Shown: positions 26,531-35,171 of the stretch, one piece after another
Layout of the letters: each line of letters begins with the position of its first letter
How positions within the stretch are numbered: the stretch's first letter is position 1
NCBI GenBank assembly: GCA_937944855.1
Contig: CALFAY010000022.1
Span: 62,001 to 126,000, forward strand
Reading direction: 5' to 3'
DNA: 64,000 nt
Origin: an uncultured Planctomycetota bacterium
Lineage (GTDB): Bacteria; Planctomycetota; Planctomycetia; Gemmatales; HRBIN36
Translations under genes and position numbers: made by a program
The notes under the pieces: generated by a model
Seen by the model: the letters and a program-made list of their open reading frames with translations, nothing else
The model's database searches: none
Told to the model about the DNA's origin: nothing

Positions 26531-27733
26531 ATGGCGAAACCGCTGAACATTGGCATGATCGGCTATGGCTTCATGGGTCGGGCACACTCCAACGCTTATC
26601 ACAAGGTCAACCATTTCTTCGACTTGGCCTACCGCCCCGTGGTGAAGGCCGCGTGTGCTCGCAGTGCCGACAAAATCAAGGCCTTCGCTGACAAGTGGGG
26701 CTACGAAAGCGTGGAGACCGATTGGCGAAAGCTGGTAGAACGCAAGGACATCGACGTCATCGACATCTGCACTCCCAACGACACGCACATGGAGATCGCC
26801 CTGGCAGCCGCCGCCCACGGCAAGATGATCCTGTGCGAAAAACCGCTGGCCCGGAACAGTGAGGAGGGCCGCAAGATGGTCGAGGCCGTGTCCAAAGCCG
26901 GCGTCCCCAACATGGTCTGGTACAACTACCGTCGCGTCCCCGCCGTTACCCTGGCCAAGAAAATCATTGACGAAGGCCGCCTGGGCCGCATCTTCCACTA
27001 CCGGGCCAAGTTCCTTCAGGACTGGACGATCAGTCCGGAGCTGCCCCAGGGAGGAACCGCCCTGTGGCGGCTCGATGTCAATGCGGCAGGCAGCGGCGTC
27101 ACCGGCGATCTGCTGGCCCATTGCATCGACACGGCCATGTGGCTCAACGGCGGCGTGGCAGAGGTCTGTGCCATGACCGAGACTTTCGTCAAGGAACGCA
27201 AGCATAATCTGACCGGGAAGGTGGAGAAGGTCGGCATCGACGACGCCTGCGCGTTTTTGTGCCGGTTCGACAACGGATCGCTGGCCACGTTTGAATCCAC
27301 CCGCTACGCCCGGGGTCACAAGGCCCTGTACACCTTCGAGATCAACGGCGAACACGCCTCGATCTTCTGGGACCTGCACGACCTGCACCGGCTCCAGTAT
27401 TTCGAGTACCGCGATCCGATGCTGCAAAAGTTCAAGGAAGCTGCCAAAGCCGCGGGAGTCACTGTCGAATATCAGGAGGCAGGGACGTTGCGGGGCTGGC
27501 GGTCGATCCACGTCAGCGACGGCGATCATCCCTACATGGGCCATTGGTGGGTGCCGGGCCTGCAAATCGGCTACGAGCACAGTTTCGTGCATCAGGTCGC
27601 CGATTTCATCAAGGGGCTGGAGACCGGCCAACCGGCCATGCCGGACTTTCAAGACGCCCTGCGGACGCAGCTGGTCTGCGATGCCGTCCTGAAGTCCGCA
27701 GCGGAACGGAAGTGGGTTCCTGTGAGCAAGTAG
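26531..27733 (+). CDS. Gfo/Idh/MocA family oxidoreductase
   Basis: The 400-residue NAD(P)-dependent dehydrogenase has an N-terminal Rossmann fold ([17 protein letters not shown]), the segment [13 protein letters not shown], the Glu-Lys-Pro motif (LCEKPLA) with the substrate-orienting Lys, and a C-terminal alpha/beta domain with [14 protein letters not shown], where Asp and His form the catalytic pair. The substrate is probably a sugar or inositol derivative but cannot be named. ATG at 26531 is preferred over 26522 because AAGG is 9 nt upstream of it. It is followed after 26 nt by a small membrane protein gene. Confidence 0.93.
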   Translation: MAKPLNIGMIGYGFMGRAHSNAYHKVNHFFDLAYRPVVKAACARSADKIKAFADKWGYESVETDWRKLVERKDIDVIDICTPNDTHMEIALAAAAHGKMILCEKPLARNSEEGRKMVEAVSKAGVPNMVWYNYRRVPAVTLAKKIIDEGRLGRIFHYRAKFLQDWTISPELPQGGTALWRLDVNAAGSGVTGDLLAHCIDTAMWLNGGVAEVCAMTETFVKERKHNLTGKVEKVGIDDACAFLCRFDNGSLATFESTRYARGHKALYTFEINGEHASIFWDLHDLHRLQYFEYRDPMLQKFKEAAKAAGVTVEYQEAGTLRGWRSIHVSDGDHPYMGHWWVPGLQIGYEHSFVHQVADFIKGLETGQPAMPDFQDALRTQLVCDAVLKSAAERKWVPVSK

Positions 27734-27759
27734 CATTCGGTATCCTGGAGAAGGGCGAC

Positions 27760-28041
27760 ATGCCCACGCTTTCGCAGATGATCGTCTGGGCACTATTCGG
27801 GCTGATCGTGGGCCTGATCGCCAAGGGGCTGATGCCGGGACGAGATCCCGGCGGACTGATCTTCACCAGTTTGCTGGGTATCGCCGGGGCCTTGCTGGGC
27901 AATTACCTTTACTTCCTGGTGACCGGCGCGGAGCGACATCCGGAAGAGACCTTCACGTTTACCGGAGCGCTCCTTGCAGTCGGCGGGGCCTTCGTGCTTC
28001 TGGGAGCTTACCGCGTCATCTTTGGCCGACCTCGGGGTTGA
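27760..28041 (+). CDS. GlsB/YeaQ/YmgE-type small membrane protein
   Basis: A 93-residue protein with three hydrophobic segments: [20 protein letters not shown] at the N-terminus, the Gly-rich [14 protein letters not shown] in the middle and a C-terminal helix. The [19 protein letters not shown] stretch matches the transglycosylase-associated protein (GlsB/YeaQ) family of stress-related membrane proteins. ATG at 27760 has GGAG 9 nt upstream. It is 20 nt from the LarA gene and probably shares its transcript. Confidence 0.88.
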   Translation: MPTLSQMIVWALFGLIVGLIAKGLMPGRDPGGLIFTSLLGIAGALLGNYLYFLVTGAERHPEETFTFTGALLAVGGAFVLLGAYRVIFGRPRG

Positions 28042-28061
28042 GCGACTCGTCGAGGCTTTCT

Positions 28062-29333
28062 ATGCGTGTGACCTTGGATTACGGCCGGACCGGATTGCCT
28101 GTCGAACTGCCTGATCAGACCATTGGTCCGCTCACCATCCGCGACGTGCCGCCGCTGGACGATCCGATCGCGGCAGTGGAAGAAGCCCTGGCCAATCCGC
28201 TGGGCACGCCGCCCCTGCGGGAATTGGCCAAGGGACGCAAGAGCGCCTGCGTCGTCATCTGTGACATCACCCGACCGGTCCCCAACCGCCTCATCCTCTC
28301 CCCTTTGCTGCGGACGCTGGAAGAAGCCGGCATCCGTCGGGAGAACATTTTGCTTCTGGTGGCGACCGGACTGCACCGACCCAACGAGGGAGCCGAGTTG
28401 GAGGAAATGGTCGGGCCGGAGATCGTCCGCAACTACCGGATCGAGAACCATCGCGGTAAAAACTTCGAGGAACACGCCTATCTGGGCACCACGCCGCGCG
28501 GCGTGCCGGTGTACATCGACCGGCGGTACGTCGAGGCCGACCTCAAGATCACGACCGGGCTGATCGAGCCGCATCTGATGGCGGGTTATTCCGGCGGCCG
28601 CAAGGTCATCTGTCCGGGACTGGCCGCCCTCGAAACAGTCAAAGTCTGGCACGGTCCGGATTTCCTCGAGGATCCCCGGGCCGATTGCGGCATCCTCGAC
28701 GGCAACCCCGTCCACGAGGAGAACACCCGCATCGCCTGGATGGCGGGTTGCGACTTCATCGTCAACGTTTGCATCGACGGCAAGCGTCGCATCACCTGGG
28801 TCGGGGCTGGGCACATGGAATTGGCCTGGCTGCAAGGCGTCCGCTTCTGCGAGCAGTGCGTCAAGGTCACGCTCGATGAACCGATGGACGTCGTTGTCAC
28901 CAGCAGCGCGGGGTATCCGCTGGACACCACCTGGTATCAGGCCGTCAAAGGCTTGACCGGGGCTTTGCCCATCGTCAAGCGGGGAGGAACAATCATCCTT
29001 GCCGCCAGCCTCAGCGAAGGCGTGGGCAGCCCGGAGTTTCAGCAGCTCATCCGGGACAACCCGGACCTTGGCGAGTTCAAACGCCGCATCCGGGGCAAGG
29101 ACTATTTCGTGATGGACCAGTGGCAGTTGGAGGAACTGGCCAAGGTCCTCGAAAAGTGCAAGGTCAGAGTGTACAGCGATGGCTTGCCAGCGGAGACCTT
29201 GCGGCAATGCTACGTCGAGCCGGTGGAAAGCGTGGAAGCGGCCGTGATGCAGTGCCTTGCCGAGTATGGTCCAAAGGCCCGCCTGGCCGTCATCCCGAAA
29301 GGACCTTACGTTCTCCCCACTTTGCGGGCCTGA
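28062..29333 (+). CDS. Nickel-dependent lactate racemase-like protein (LarA family)
   Basis: The 423-residue product keeps the LarA active site: His105-Arg106 (TGLHRPNEG), His171 ([14 protein letters not shown]), the cofactor-linking Lys181 and His197. Each is offset by a constant three residues from the Lactobacillus enzyme, which isomerises a 2-hydroxy acid using a nickel-pincer nucleotide. Many planctomycete homologues probably racemise other hydroxy acids or sugar acids, so lactate is not certain. larB, larC and larE, which make the cofactor, are absent from this window. ATG at 28062 has GAGG 7 nt upstream; TTG at 28038 is a less likely start. The end overlaps the convergent epimerase gene by 28 nt. 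Confidence 0.88.
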   Translation: MRVTLDYGRTGLPVELPDQTIGPLTIRDVPPLDDPIAAVEEALANPLGTPPLRELAKGRKSACVVICDITRPVPNRLILSPLLRTLEEAGIRRENILLLVATGLHRPNEGAELEEMVGPEIVRNYRIENHRGKNFEEHAYLGTTPRGVPVYIDRRYVEADLKITTGLIEPHLMAGYSGGRKVICPGLAALETVKVWHGPDFLEDPRADCGILDGNPVHEENTRIAWMAGCDFIVNVCIDGKRRITWVGAGHMELAWLQGVRFCEQCVKVTLDEPMDVVVTSSAGYPLDTTWYQAVKGLTGALPIVKRGGTIILAASLSEGVGSPEFQQLIRDNPDLGEFKRRIRGKDYFVMDQWQLEELAKVLEKCKVRVYSDGLPAETLRQCYVEPVESVEAAVMQCLAEYGPKARLAVIPKGPYVLPTLRA

Positions 29334-30328
29334 CTAGAGGTTTCCGGGGAAGGCTTCTTTCCCACCTCCAACCGCCAGTAGTTGAGCAGATCGGAAACGG
29401 TCTGTGTCATCGGAATTCGCGGCTGCCAGCCGGTCAGGGACTTCAAGGCGGACACATCCACTCGCACCGTCGCCGTGTCCACGGGCCGCAGCAAGGCCGG
29501 ATCGACCTCCACGCGAACCTCGACGGGCGTCAGGGTGAGCATGAGGTCGAGATAGGTCTGCATCGGCAGAGTGACGCCGGAAGCGACGTTGAACACAGTG
29601 CCCGAGGCCGCTCGCTCCATGAGCAAACGATAGGCGGCGACGACGTCCCGCACGTCGGTCAGGTCCCGCTGCGAGGCCAGGTTGCCGACCCGCAACAGCG
29701 GCGGCTGAAGGCCCTGCTCGATGGCAGCGAGCTGCTCCGCAAAACTGGCCAGAGCGTAGCGGGGCGACTGCCCCGGCCCGATGTGGTTGAACGGCCTAGC
29801 CCGGATGATGTCCATGTCCCGAGAACAGCTCATCTCGAAGCTGAGGAGGTCCGCGGCTGCCTTGCTCGTGGCATAGGGACTGTTGGGCCGAAGTTCGGTT
29901 CGTTCGGTGATCGGCTGGCTCGGGTCTGTCGGCTCTCCGTACACAGCCCCGCTGCTGACGTAGAGAATGCGCGGCTTCCCGCCCCACCTCAAAATCGCGT
30001 TGTAGAGACAGCGCGTGGCGGTCAGATTGCCCTCCCAGGCAGCGTCCGGCTCCCGATAGGACCGACTGACCTCGGCGTAACCCGCAAGGTGATAGATGTG
30101 GGTTGGCCCAAAGCCCGCGAGCACTTCCAGCGTCTTGTCCGGATCGAGCAAATTGACCGAAACCAGGGGAACCTGGTCAACGAGGTCCGGAGCATGTAAT
30201 GGCCAACTGCGGTGCAGGGACAGGCCGAGAAGCTCGCAGTCGGTCTGCTCCTTCAGCAGGCGGGTCAGGTGGCAACCGACGAACCCCGTCGCTCCAGTGA
30301 TCAAAACGCGCTGCTTGCTGCCGGCCAT
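29306..30328 (-). CDS. NAD-dependent epimerase/dehydratase (GDP-4-keto-6-deoxymannose reductase-like)
   Basis: Extended short-chain dehydrogenase of 340 residues: [14 protein letters not shown] dinucleotide site, HLAGYAEV, Ser-Ser near VSSGAVYG, and the catalytic Tyr-x3-Lys in [11 protein letters not shown]. The pattern [12 protein letters not shown] is most like GDP-6-deoxy-4-keto-D-mannose reductases (Rmd). Start ATG at 30328 overlaps the stop of the upstream rfbB gene (TGATG), so the pair is coupled. Together they suggest synthesis of a deoxy-hexose for surface glycans (inference). Confidence 0.88.
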   Translation of the reverse strand: MAGSKQRVLITGATGFVGCHLTRLLKEQTDCELLGLSLHRSWPLHAPDLVDQVPLVSVNLLDPDKTLEVLAGFGPTHIYHLAGYAEVSRSYREPDAAWEGNLTATRCLYNAILRWGGKPRILYVSSGAVYGEPTDPSQPITERTELRPNSPYATSKAAADLLSFEMSCSRDMDIIRARPFNHIGPGQSPRYALASFAEQLAAIEQGLQPPLLRVGNLASQRDLTDVRDVVAAYRLLMERAASGTVFNVASGVTLPMQTYLDLMLTLTPVEVRVEVDPALLRPVDTATVRVDVSALKSLTGWQPRIPMTQTVSDLLNYWRLEVGKKPSPETSSQARKVGRT

Positions 30329-31338
30329 CACACCAGCACCCCGTACTGTTTCTCGTAGTAGCGGAGATACTCCCCGGTGCGAATGGCGGCCACCCAGTCC
30401 AGATTCTGCTGATACCACCGGATGGTTTCGCGGAGGCCGTCTTCGAATCCGATCTGGGGCTGCCAGCCCAGTTCCCGCTTGATCTTGGTGCAGTCGATGG
30501 CGTACCGGAGATCATGCCCGGGCCGGTCCTTGACGAAGCGGATGAGGCTGGTCGGCTTGCCCAGCGCTGCCAGCAGAGCGTGCGTGATCTGGAGGTTGGT
30601 CCGTTCGCATTCGCCTCCGACGTTGTACACTTCGCCGACCCGGCCGTGGCGCCAGACCAGGTCAATGGCCCGACAATGGTCGAGAACGTGAATCCAGTCC
30701 CTGATGTTCGAGCCGGTTCCGTACACGGGCACCGGCTGATCGTTGAGCAGGTTGGTGATGAACAGCGGGATCAGCTTCTCCGGAAACTGATACGGACCGT
30801 AATTATTCGAACAGCGGGTGATGAGGGCGGGCACGCCGAAGGTGTGGTGATAACTCCGCACCAGGAGATCCGCGGCTGCCTTGCTGGCCGAGTAGGGACT
30901 GTTGGGAGCCAGGGGCGTCTCTTCCGTGAAATAGCCCGTCGGCCCCAGGCTGCCGTACACTTCGTCGGTCGAAATCTGCACAAAACGGGGTATCCGAAAC
31001 TCGCGGACGGCATCCAGAAGCGTCTGGGTGCCAAGGACATTGGTGCGGAGAAACGGTCCCGAGTCGTGGATGCTGCGGTCCACATGGCTTTCGGCCGCGA
31101 AGTTGATCACGACATCGACACCGGCGACCACGCTCCGGACGGTTTCGCGGTCGGTGATGTCGCCGCGGACGAAACGGTAGCGAGGATGGTTGGCCAAGTC
31201 GCTGAGGTTGGCCAGGTTGCCCGCGTAAGTGAGCTTGTCCAGGTTGATGATGCGGACCTCGGGGTCGCTATGGAGCAGGTAGCGGATGAAATTGCTACCG
31301 ATGAAGCCGCATCCTCCTGTGACCAGCACCTGCGTCAT
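30328..31338 (-). CDS. rfbB: dTDP-glucose 4,6-dehydratase
   Basis: The 336-residue enzyme shows VLVTGGCGFIGSNFIR, LDKLTYAGNLANL, FAAESHVDRSI, STDEVYG (Asp-Glu of the dehydratase) and YSASKAAAD (Tyr-x3-Lys), the full RmlB/RfbB set. It makes dTDP-4-keto-6-deoxyglucose from dTDP-glucose. ATG at 31338 is used; the open frame begins at 31467 but the extra 43 residues look non-coding. It is the first of two coupled nucleotide-sugar genes. Confidence 0.94.
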   Translation of the reverse strand: MTQVLVTGGCGFIGSNFIRYLLHSDPEVRIINLDKLTYAGNLANLSDLANHPRYRFVRGDITDRETVRSVVAGVDVVINFAAESHVDRSIHDSGPFLRTNVLGTQTLLDAVREFRIPRFVQISTDEVYGSLGPTGYFTEETPLAPNSPYSASKAAADLLVRSYHHTFGVPALITRCSNNYGPYQFPEKLIPLFITNLLNDQPVPVYGTGSNIRDWIHVLDHCRAIDLVWRHGRVGEVYNVGGECERTNLQITHALLAALGKPTSLIRFVKDRPGHDLRYAIDCTKIKRELGWQPQIGFEDGLRETIRWYQQNLDWVAAIRTGEYLRYYEKQYGVLV

Positions 31339-31472
31339 CGCCTTCGCCCTTGTCCGAGCCTTCGTTCCGGTCCCAGAATCTTTTACCGTTGTATCACCTC
31401 GACGACGCTTCGCAAACCGCTCCGCCAAGCAGGCTCGGACGGCGGGGCGATGAGGTCCAGAGATCAATTAAC

Positions 31473-31501
31473 TTGACACTACCCCTAGCGATTCTTACAC
31501 T
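31473..31501 (+). promoter_or_regulatory. Sigma-70-type promoter of HU-like gene
   Basis: TTGACA at 31473-31478, exactly 17 nt, then TACACT at 31496-31501 (four of six consensus positions). Transcription would start near 31508, giving a leader of about 65 nt to the GTG at 31573. Confidence 0.7.
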
Positions 31502-31572
31502 TGTTTCGCATCTTGGGACGGCAAACCCACTCGGACTGCCGTCAGTTCCTACTTCCGTGGGAGACGCCACTC

Positions 31573-31947
31573 GTGACCAAGAAAGAGATCGTCAAGGAAA
31601 TTGCCGAGCAGGTCAATCTGACCCAGCTCAAGACCAAGGAAATCGTCCAGAAAACCTTTGACGCCATCGTGGACACCCTGGTCGAGCAGGGGCGGATCGA
31701 ACTGCGCAATTTCGGCGTCTTTGAGGTCAAGCAACGTGCCGCCCGCAAGGCCCGCAATCCCCGCACCGGCGAACGGGTGGACGTGCCGCCCAAAAATGTC
31801 GTAACCTTCAAGCCCGGCAAGAAGATGGAAGAACGCATCCGCAACATGACCAACGTGCCGGTGCTCTCCGCCGACGACGAGGCCGATCTGGACGACGGCG
31901 AAGACCTCATGGAAGCGGTCGGCTCCCAGTCCGAAGATGCGGAATAG
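31573..31947 (+). CDS. HU/IHF-family DNA-binding protein with acidic tail
   Basis: A 124-residue histone-like protein. Residues 1-90 are a typical HU fold ([52 protein letters not shown] with the Pro of the DNA-bending arm), and the last 30 form a highly acidic tail ([16 protein letters not shown]) absent from classical HU. The GTG start at 31573 has GGGAG 9 nt upstream and fits the HU N-terminus. It is preceded by a strong promoter. The acidic tail could moderate DNA affinity (inference). Confidence 0.9.
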   Translation: MTKKEIVKEIAEQVNLTQLKTKEIVQKTFDAIVDTLVEQGRIELRNFGVFEVKQRAARKARNPRTGERVDVPPKNVVTFKPGKKMEERIRNMTNVPVLSADDEADLDDGEDLMEAVGSQSEDAE

Positions 31948-32089
31948 CCGGAAAGTTCTGCGAATTCCGCTTAAGTTTCCCTGTCCGCAACGCCGATACC
32001 CAAAGTGGAACCGACGGACCAGCCGACGGCTTGGCGTCCCGAGGTCCGCCGTTTCCACGGTTGCGCTCGACATGGGGGAGGTTGCGGTC

Positions 32090-32311
32090 ATGCGGCGTTT
32101 CGCCATGCTCGCCTTGATTGGTCTGATCGCGGCAGGAAACACCGGCTGCCTGCTCAACATCTGGTCCGGCGATCCCGTCCGCCGCAGCCGACAACTTCTC
32201 GTTGTCTCGGAAAATCTGCGGGTCATCGAGGACGAATGGGAACGCATCTGGTTCCTGGACCAGCCTTCGCACCTGACGCCGTACCGCGTGGACGGCGGCA
32301 TTGTGCCCTGA
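32090..32311 (+). CDS. Small probable lipoprotein
   Basis: The 73-residue product has a signal peptide (MRRFAMLALIGLIAAGNTGC) with Cys20 as likely lipidation site, then a short soluble part (LLVVSENLRVIEDEWERIWF; DQPSHLTPYRVDGGI). The ending resembles small planctomycete envelope proteins, but I cannot assign a family. ATG at 32090 has GGGAGG about 7 nt upstream; an in-frame ATG at 32072 would add six residues. It lies between the HU-like gene and thioredoxin. Confidence 0.7.
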   Translation: MRRFAMLALIGLIAAGNTGCLLNIWSGDPVRRSRQLLVVSENLRVIEDEWERIWFLDQPSHLTPYRVDGGIVP

Positions 32312-32445
32312 GGTCTCGAAAGAACTGGTCCCCCCGGTTCCATCCTCCGCCCCGGGGCGGCTCCAAGAACAGAGGTGGCTTTCCCTCCGATCGCCGCCTA
32401 TAAAATTCATCAGACGCAACTGAGACATCTGGTACGAGGTGCTTC

Positions 32446-32781
32446 ATGGCCGGTGGAAACGTCCTCGAGTTCACTTCCGAGAATTGGCAGAGCGAAGTAC
32501 TCGGCAGCGATGTCCCCGTTGTCGTGGACTTCTGGGCCGTCTGGTGCGGTCCCTGCCGCATGATCGCCCCTATCATCGAGGAACTGGCTCAGGAGTACGC
32601 CGGCCGGGTCAAGGTGGGAAAAGTCAACGTGGACGACCAGCAAGAACTCGCCGTGCAGTACCGGATCAACTCGATTCCCCAAATCTTCATCTTCAAGGGG
32701 GGACAGGCCAAAGAACGACTCGTCGGGGCTCAGCCCAAAACTGCCTTCAAGGCCGCCATCGATAAGGTCCTCGCCGGCTGA
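32446..32781 (+). CDS. trxA: Thioredoxin
   Basis: A 111-residue classical thioredoxin with the redox motif Trp-Cys-Gly-Pro-Cys at 33-37, buried Asp28 (VVVDFWAVW), the cis-Pro loop INSIPQIFIF and the usual C-terminal helix. It is cytoplasmic with no signal peptide. ATG at 32446 has GAGGTG 5-6 nt upstream. Confidence 0.96.
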   Translation: MAGGNVLEFTSENWQSEVLGSDVPVVVDFWAVWCGPCRMIAPIIEELAQEYAGRVKVGKVNVDDQQELAVQYRINSIPQIFIFKGGQAKERLVGAQPKTAFKAAIDKVLAG

Positions 32782-32855
32782 GAGACTGCGAGCAGCGCAT
32801 CTGCCACAGCGGGAGCCTTTACGCAGACCGGATCTGTTTTAAACCTGGAATCGCC

Positions 32856-32884
32856 TTGACGCATCGCAGGCAGGTGCGTATGTG
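32856..32884 (+). promoter_or_regulatory. Candidate promoter of porin gene
   Basis: TTGACG at 32856-32861, 17-nt spacer, TATGTG at 32879-32884. This places the transcript start about 25 nt before the start codon at 32914. Confidence 0.45.
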
Positions 32885-32913
32885 CCTGTCTGTTAAACGT
32901 TAAGGAGAACGAT

Positions 32914-34416
32914 ATGGTCCGCGTCAGCGGGGCCGTTCTCGGTCTGCTGGTCGGCTGGTCGCTCTGTTCGGCACAACCCACGCTGCCAGATGCTCCTGTG
33001 GAAACCACGGAGGAGCGCCTTGCTCGGCTCGAAGAGCAGAACGCCTCGCTGTTGCGGATGATCGACACCCTCGCTCAGAAGCAAGAACAACAGGCGAAAA
33101 GCGGCGGACAGTCTGGGCCATTGGGCAGCGCTTCCAGCAGCAGCGAGAATCCACCATTCAAGGTCACCTGGCGGGATCAACTCTCCTTTCAGACCACGGA
33201 TCGCAGCTTCCGCTTGCACGTCGGCGGCCGATTTCACTTCGACTTCGCCTGGTTTAGCGCTGAGGATCAGGTCGAGAGAGGACCGGGCGGCGTCGGGCCT
33301 CTGGAAGATGCGGCGAACTTCCGACGTGCCCGGCTTCGCATGGAAGGAACGATCTACGATCAGATCGACTTCGTCTCGGAATATGATTTCACCAACCAGC
33401 GGGACGAGCGCGGCAATTTCCTCGGTTCCGCTATCTTCGACAACTACATCGAGATAACCCAATTACCGATTATTGGCCGCTTCCGGGGCGGCCATTTCCG
33501 CGAGCCGTTCAGCTACGAAGCCTACGTCAGCGGAAATGACTTGATGTTCCTGGAGCGGTCCTTGTGTCAGGACGCTTTCGTGCCTTTTCGCAACGTCGGC
33601 TTCATGGCCTGGGACAGCATCCTGCATGACCGCGTGACCTGGTGGGCGGGATGGTTTCACGCCAACGCCAGCAATGTCAACGCCACCAACTTTCAAGACG
33701 GCGGCTACGCCGGAACAGTCCGCGTCGGCTGGTGCCCGTACTATGAGGACGAAGGCTGTCGGGCCGTCCACGTCGGCGCGGCCTACAGCTACCGCAAGAC
33801 TGTCCGTGATCCTGGCGGCGGGTTGGATTTCGTGGTATTCGCCGCCCGACCGGAATGCCGCGTGGTCACGCCGCTGTTCGCCGATACCGGCCGCATTGCT
33901 TCCCCGCGCTATCAACTCTTCGAGGCCGAGTTCGCCGCCGTCTGGCACCGTTTTCAAGTCCAGTCCGAATACATGTGTGCCTGGGTGGACGATGCCATCT
34001 GGCCCTACGTCGGCGGCACGCCGCGTGGCGATCTGTTCTTCCAGGGCTTCTATGTGCAGGCCAGTTGCTTCCTGACCGGCGAGTGTCGGCAGTACAATCT
34101 CGTGGAAAAACGGCCGATGCGGTTGAAACCGTTGAACAACTTCCTCGTCGTCGGCAATGAAGAGACGGCTTGGGCGTTGCCGCAGCACTGCGGCCCCGGC
34201 GCCTGGGAGATCGCCGCCCGCTATTCGCATCTCGACCTGAACAACCGCGGCGTTCGCGGCGGCATCCTCGACGACTTCACCCTGGGGCTGAACTGGTATC
34301 TGAACCCCAACACCAAGGTCCAGTGGAACTACATTCTCGTGCTGCGAGATGCTCCCAACCCGCTGTCCAGCGGCGTGGCCCAGATTTTCGCCATGCGTTT
34401 GGCCATCGACTGGTGA
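32914..34416 (+). CDS. Outer-membrane porin, OprO/OprP-like
   Basis: The 500-residue product has a signal peptide (cleavage near CSAQPTL), a short coiled coil (EERLARLEEQNASLLRMI), a Ser/Gly linker and a beta-barrel region from about 85. Segments such as LHVGGRFHFDFAWF, NFRRARLRMEGTIYDQIDFVSEYDF and the final strand AMRLAIDW fit the phosphate-selective porin O/P family; the C-terminal aromatic residue is typical of barrel insertion. ATG at 32914 has AAGGAG 7 nt upstream. It would form outer-membrane channels; phosphate specificity is not shown. Confidence 0.85.
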   Translation: MVRVSGAVLGLLVGWSLCSAQPTLPDAPVETTEERLARLEEQNASLLRMIDTLAQKQEQQAKSGGQSGPLGSASSSSENPPFKVTWRDQLSFQTTDRSFRLHVGGRFHFDFAWFSAEDQVERGPGGVGPLEDAANFRRARLRMEGTIYDQIDFVSEYDFTNQRDERGNFLGSAIFDNYIEITQLPIIGRFRGGHFREPFSYEAYVSGNDLMFLERSLCQDAFVPFRNVGFMAWDSILHDRVTWWAGWFHANASNVNATNFQDGGYAGTVRVGWCPYYEDEGCRAVHVGAAYSYRKTVRDPGGGLDFVVFAARPECRVVTPLFADTGRIASPRYQLFEAEFAAVWHRFQVQSEYMCAWVDDAIWPYVGGTPRGDLFFQGFYVQASCFLTGECRQYNLVEKRPMRLKPLNNFLVVGNEETAWALPQHCGPGAWEIAARYSHLDLNNRGVRGGILDDFTLGLNWYLNPNTKVQWNYILVLRDAPNPLSSGVAQIFAMRLAIDW

Positions 34417-34436
34417 GCTATTACATCCGAGCGGGC

Positions 34437-35171
34437 CTACTGGGATTCGCGGACTCGGAGGTTGCGGAAGGCGACTTTGGCTCCGTGATTCTGCAAGCCG
34501 ATGCGGCCCGTGGTCCGCTTCAGCCCCGGATGCTCTTGAGCTACCTCCGGGTTGCGGAGCAGCACGTCCAGGTTGGCGTCGTAAAGCCGTTTGCCGTTGA
34601 GAAACACGGTCAGATCCCGTCCGTGCAGGCGGATGGTCATGGCGTTCCATTGTCCAGCCGGTTTGGCCGCCCGCACTCCCGGGGCGAGGACGTGGTACAG
34701 CGCGCCGGTGTACTGATACCAATCCAGCTTCGCGTACTTGGGATGGTCGTCGTCGAGCAACTGGATTTCCATGCCTTGACGGCTGATCTGGCCGGAGGTC
34801 GGAGCACGCAGATAGACGCCGCTGTTGCCGCCTTCCGGCATCCGGTATTCCAACCGCAACTCGAAGTCAGCGTAATCCCGCCGAGTGCCGAGCCAGCCGC
34901 GGCCGGAGCCGGTGCAGACCAGCAGGCCGTCTTCCACGGTCCAATTGGCTGCTCCGCGAGTGTCGTAGAAATCCCAGCCCTCCAGATCACGGCCATTAAA
35001 AAGCGGCAGGAAGCTTTCCTCGCCATCGTCCGTCGAATCGGCGGAAAGCCCCAGGGGACTAATCACAACCAGGCAGGGCAACATCGCCAGGACCACGCAC
35101 AGCAGAAGCATGTAACGCCCTTCGGTTTGCACGGTGGATTCCCCTCCCGGAGGCCCAGGATTCAGTGGCAT
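34437..35171 (-). CDS. Secreted DUF1080 (3-keto-disaccharide hydrolase-like) protein
   Basis: A 244-residue protein with a hydrophobic signal segment (MLLLCVVLAMLPCLVVIS, after a 20-residue lead) and one DUF1080 beta-jellyroll: LFNGRDLEGWDFY, NWTVEDGLLVC, DFELRLEYRMPEGGNSGVYL and GRIGLQNHG. DUF1080 domains are very common in planctomycetes and some hydrolyse 3-keto-glycosides. The ATG at 35171 overlaps the dnaE stop (TGATG) and has GGGAG upstream, so I prefer it; ATG at 35111, directly at the signal peptide, is the alternative. Coupling a secreted protein to dnaE is probably incidental. Confidence 0.85.
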   Translation of the reverse strand: MPLNPGPPGGESTVQTEGRYMLLLCVVLAMLPCLVVISPLGLSADSTDDGEESFLPLFNGRDLEGWDFYDTRGAANWTVEDGLLVCTGSGRGWLGTRRDYADFELRLEYRMPEGGNSGVYLRAPTSGQISRQGMEIQLLDDDHPKYAKLDWYQYTGALYHVLAPGVRAAKPAGQWNAMTIRLHGRDLTVFLNGKRLYDANLDVLLRNPEVAQEHPGLKRTTGRIGLQNHGAKVAFRNLRVRESQ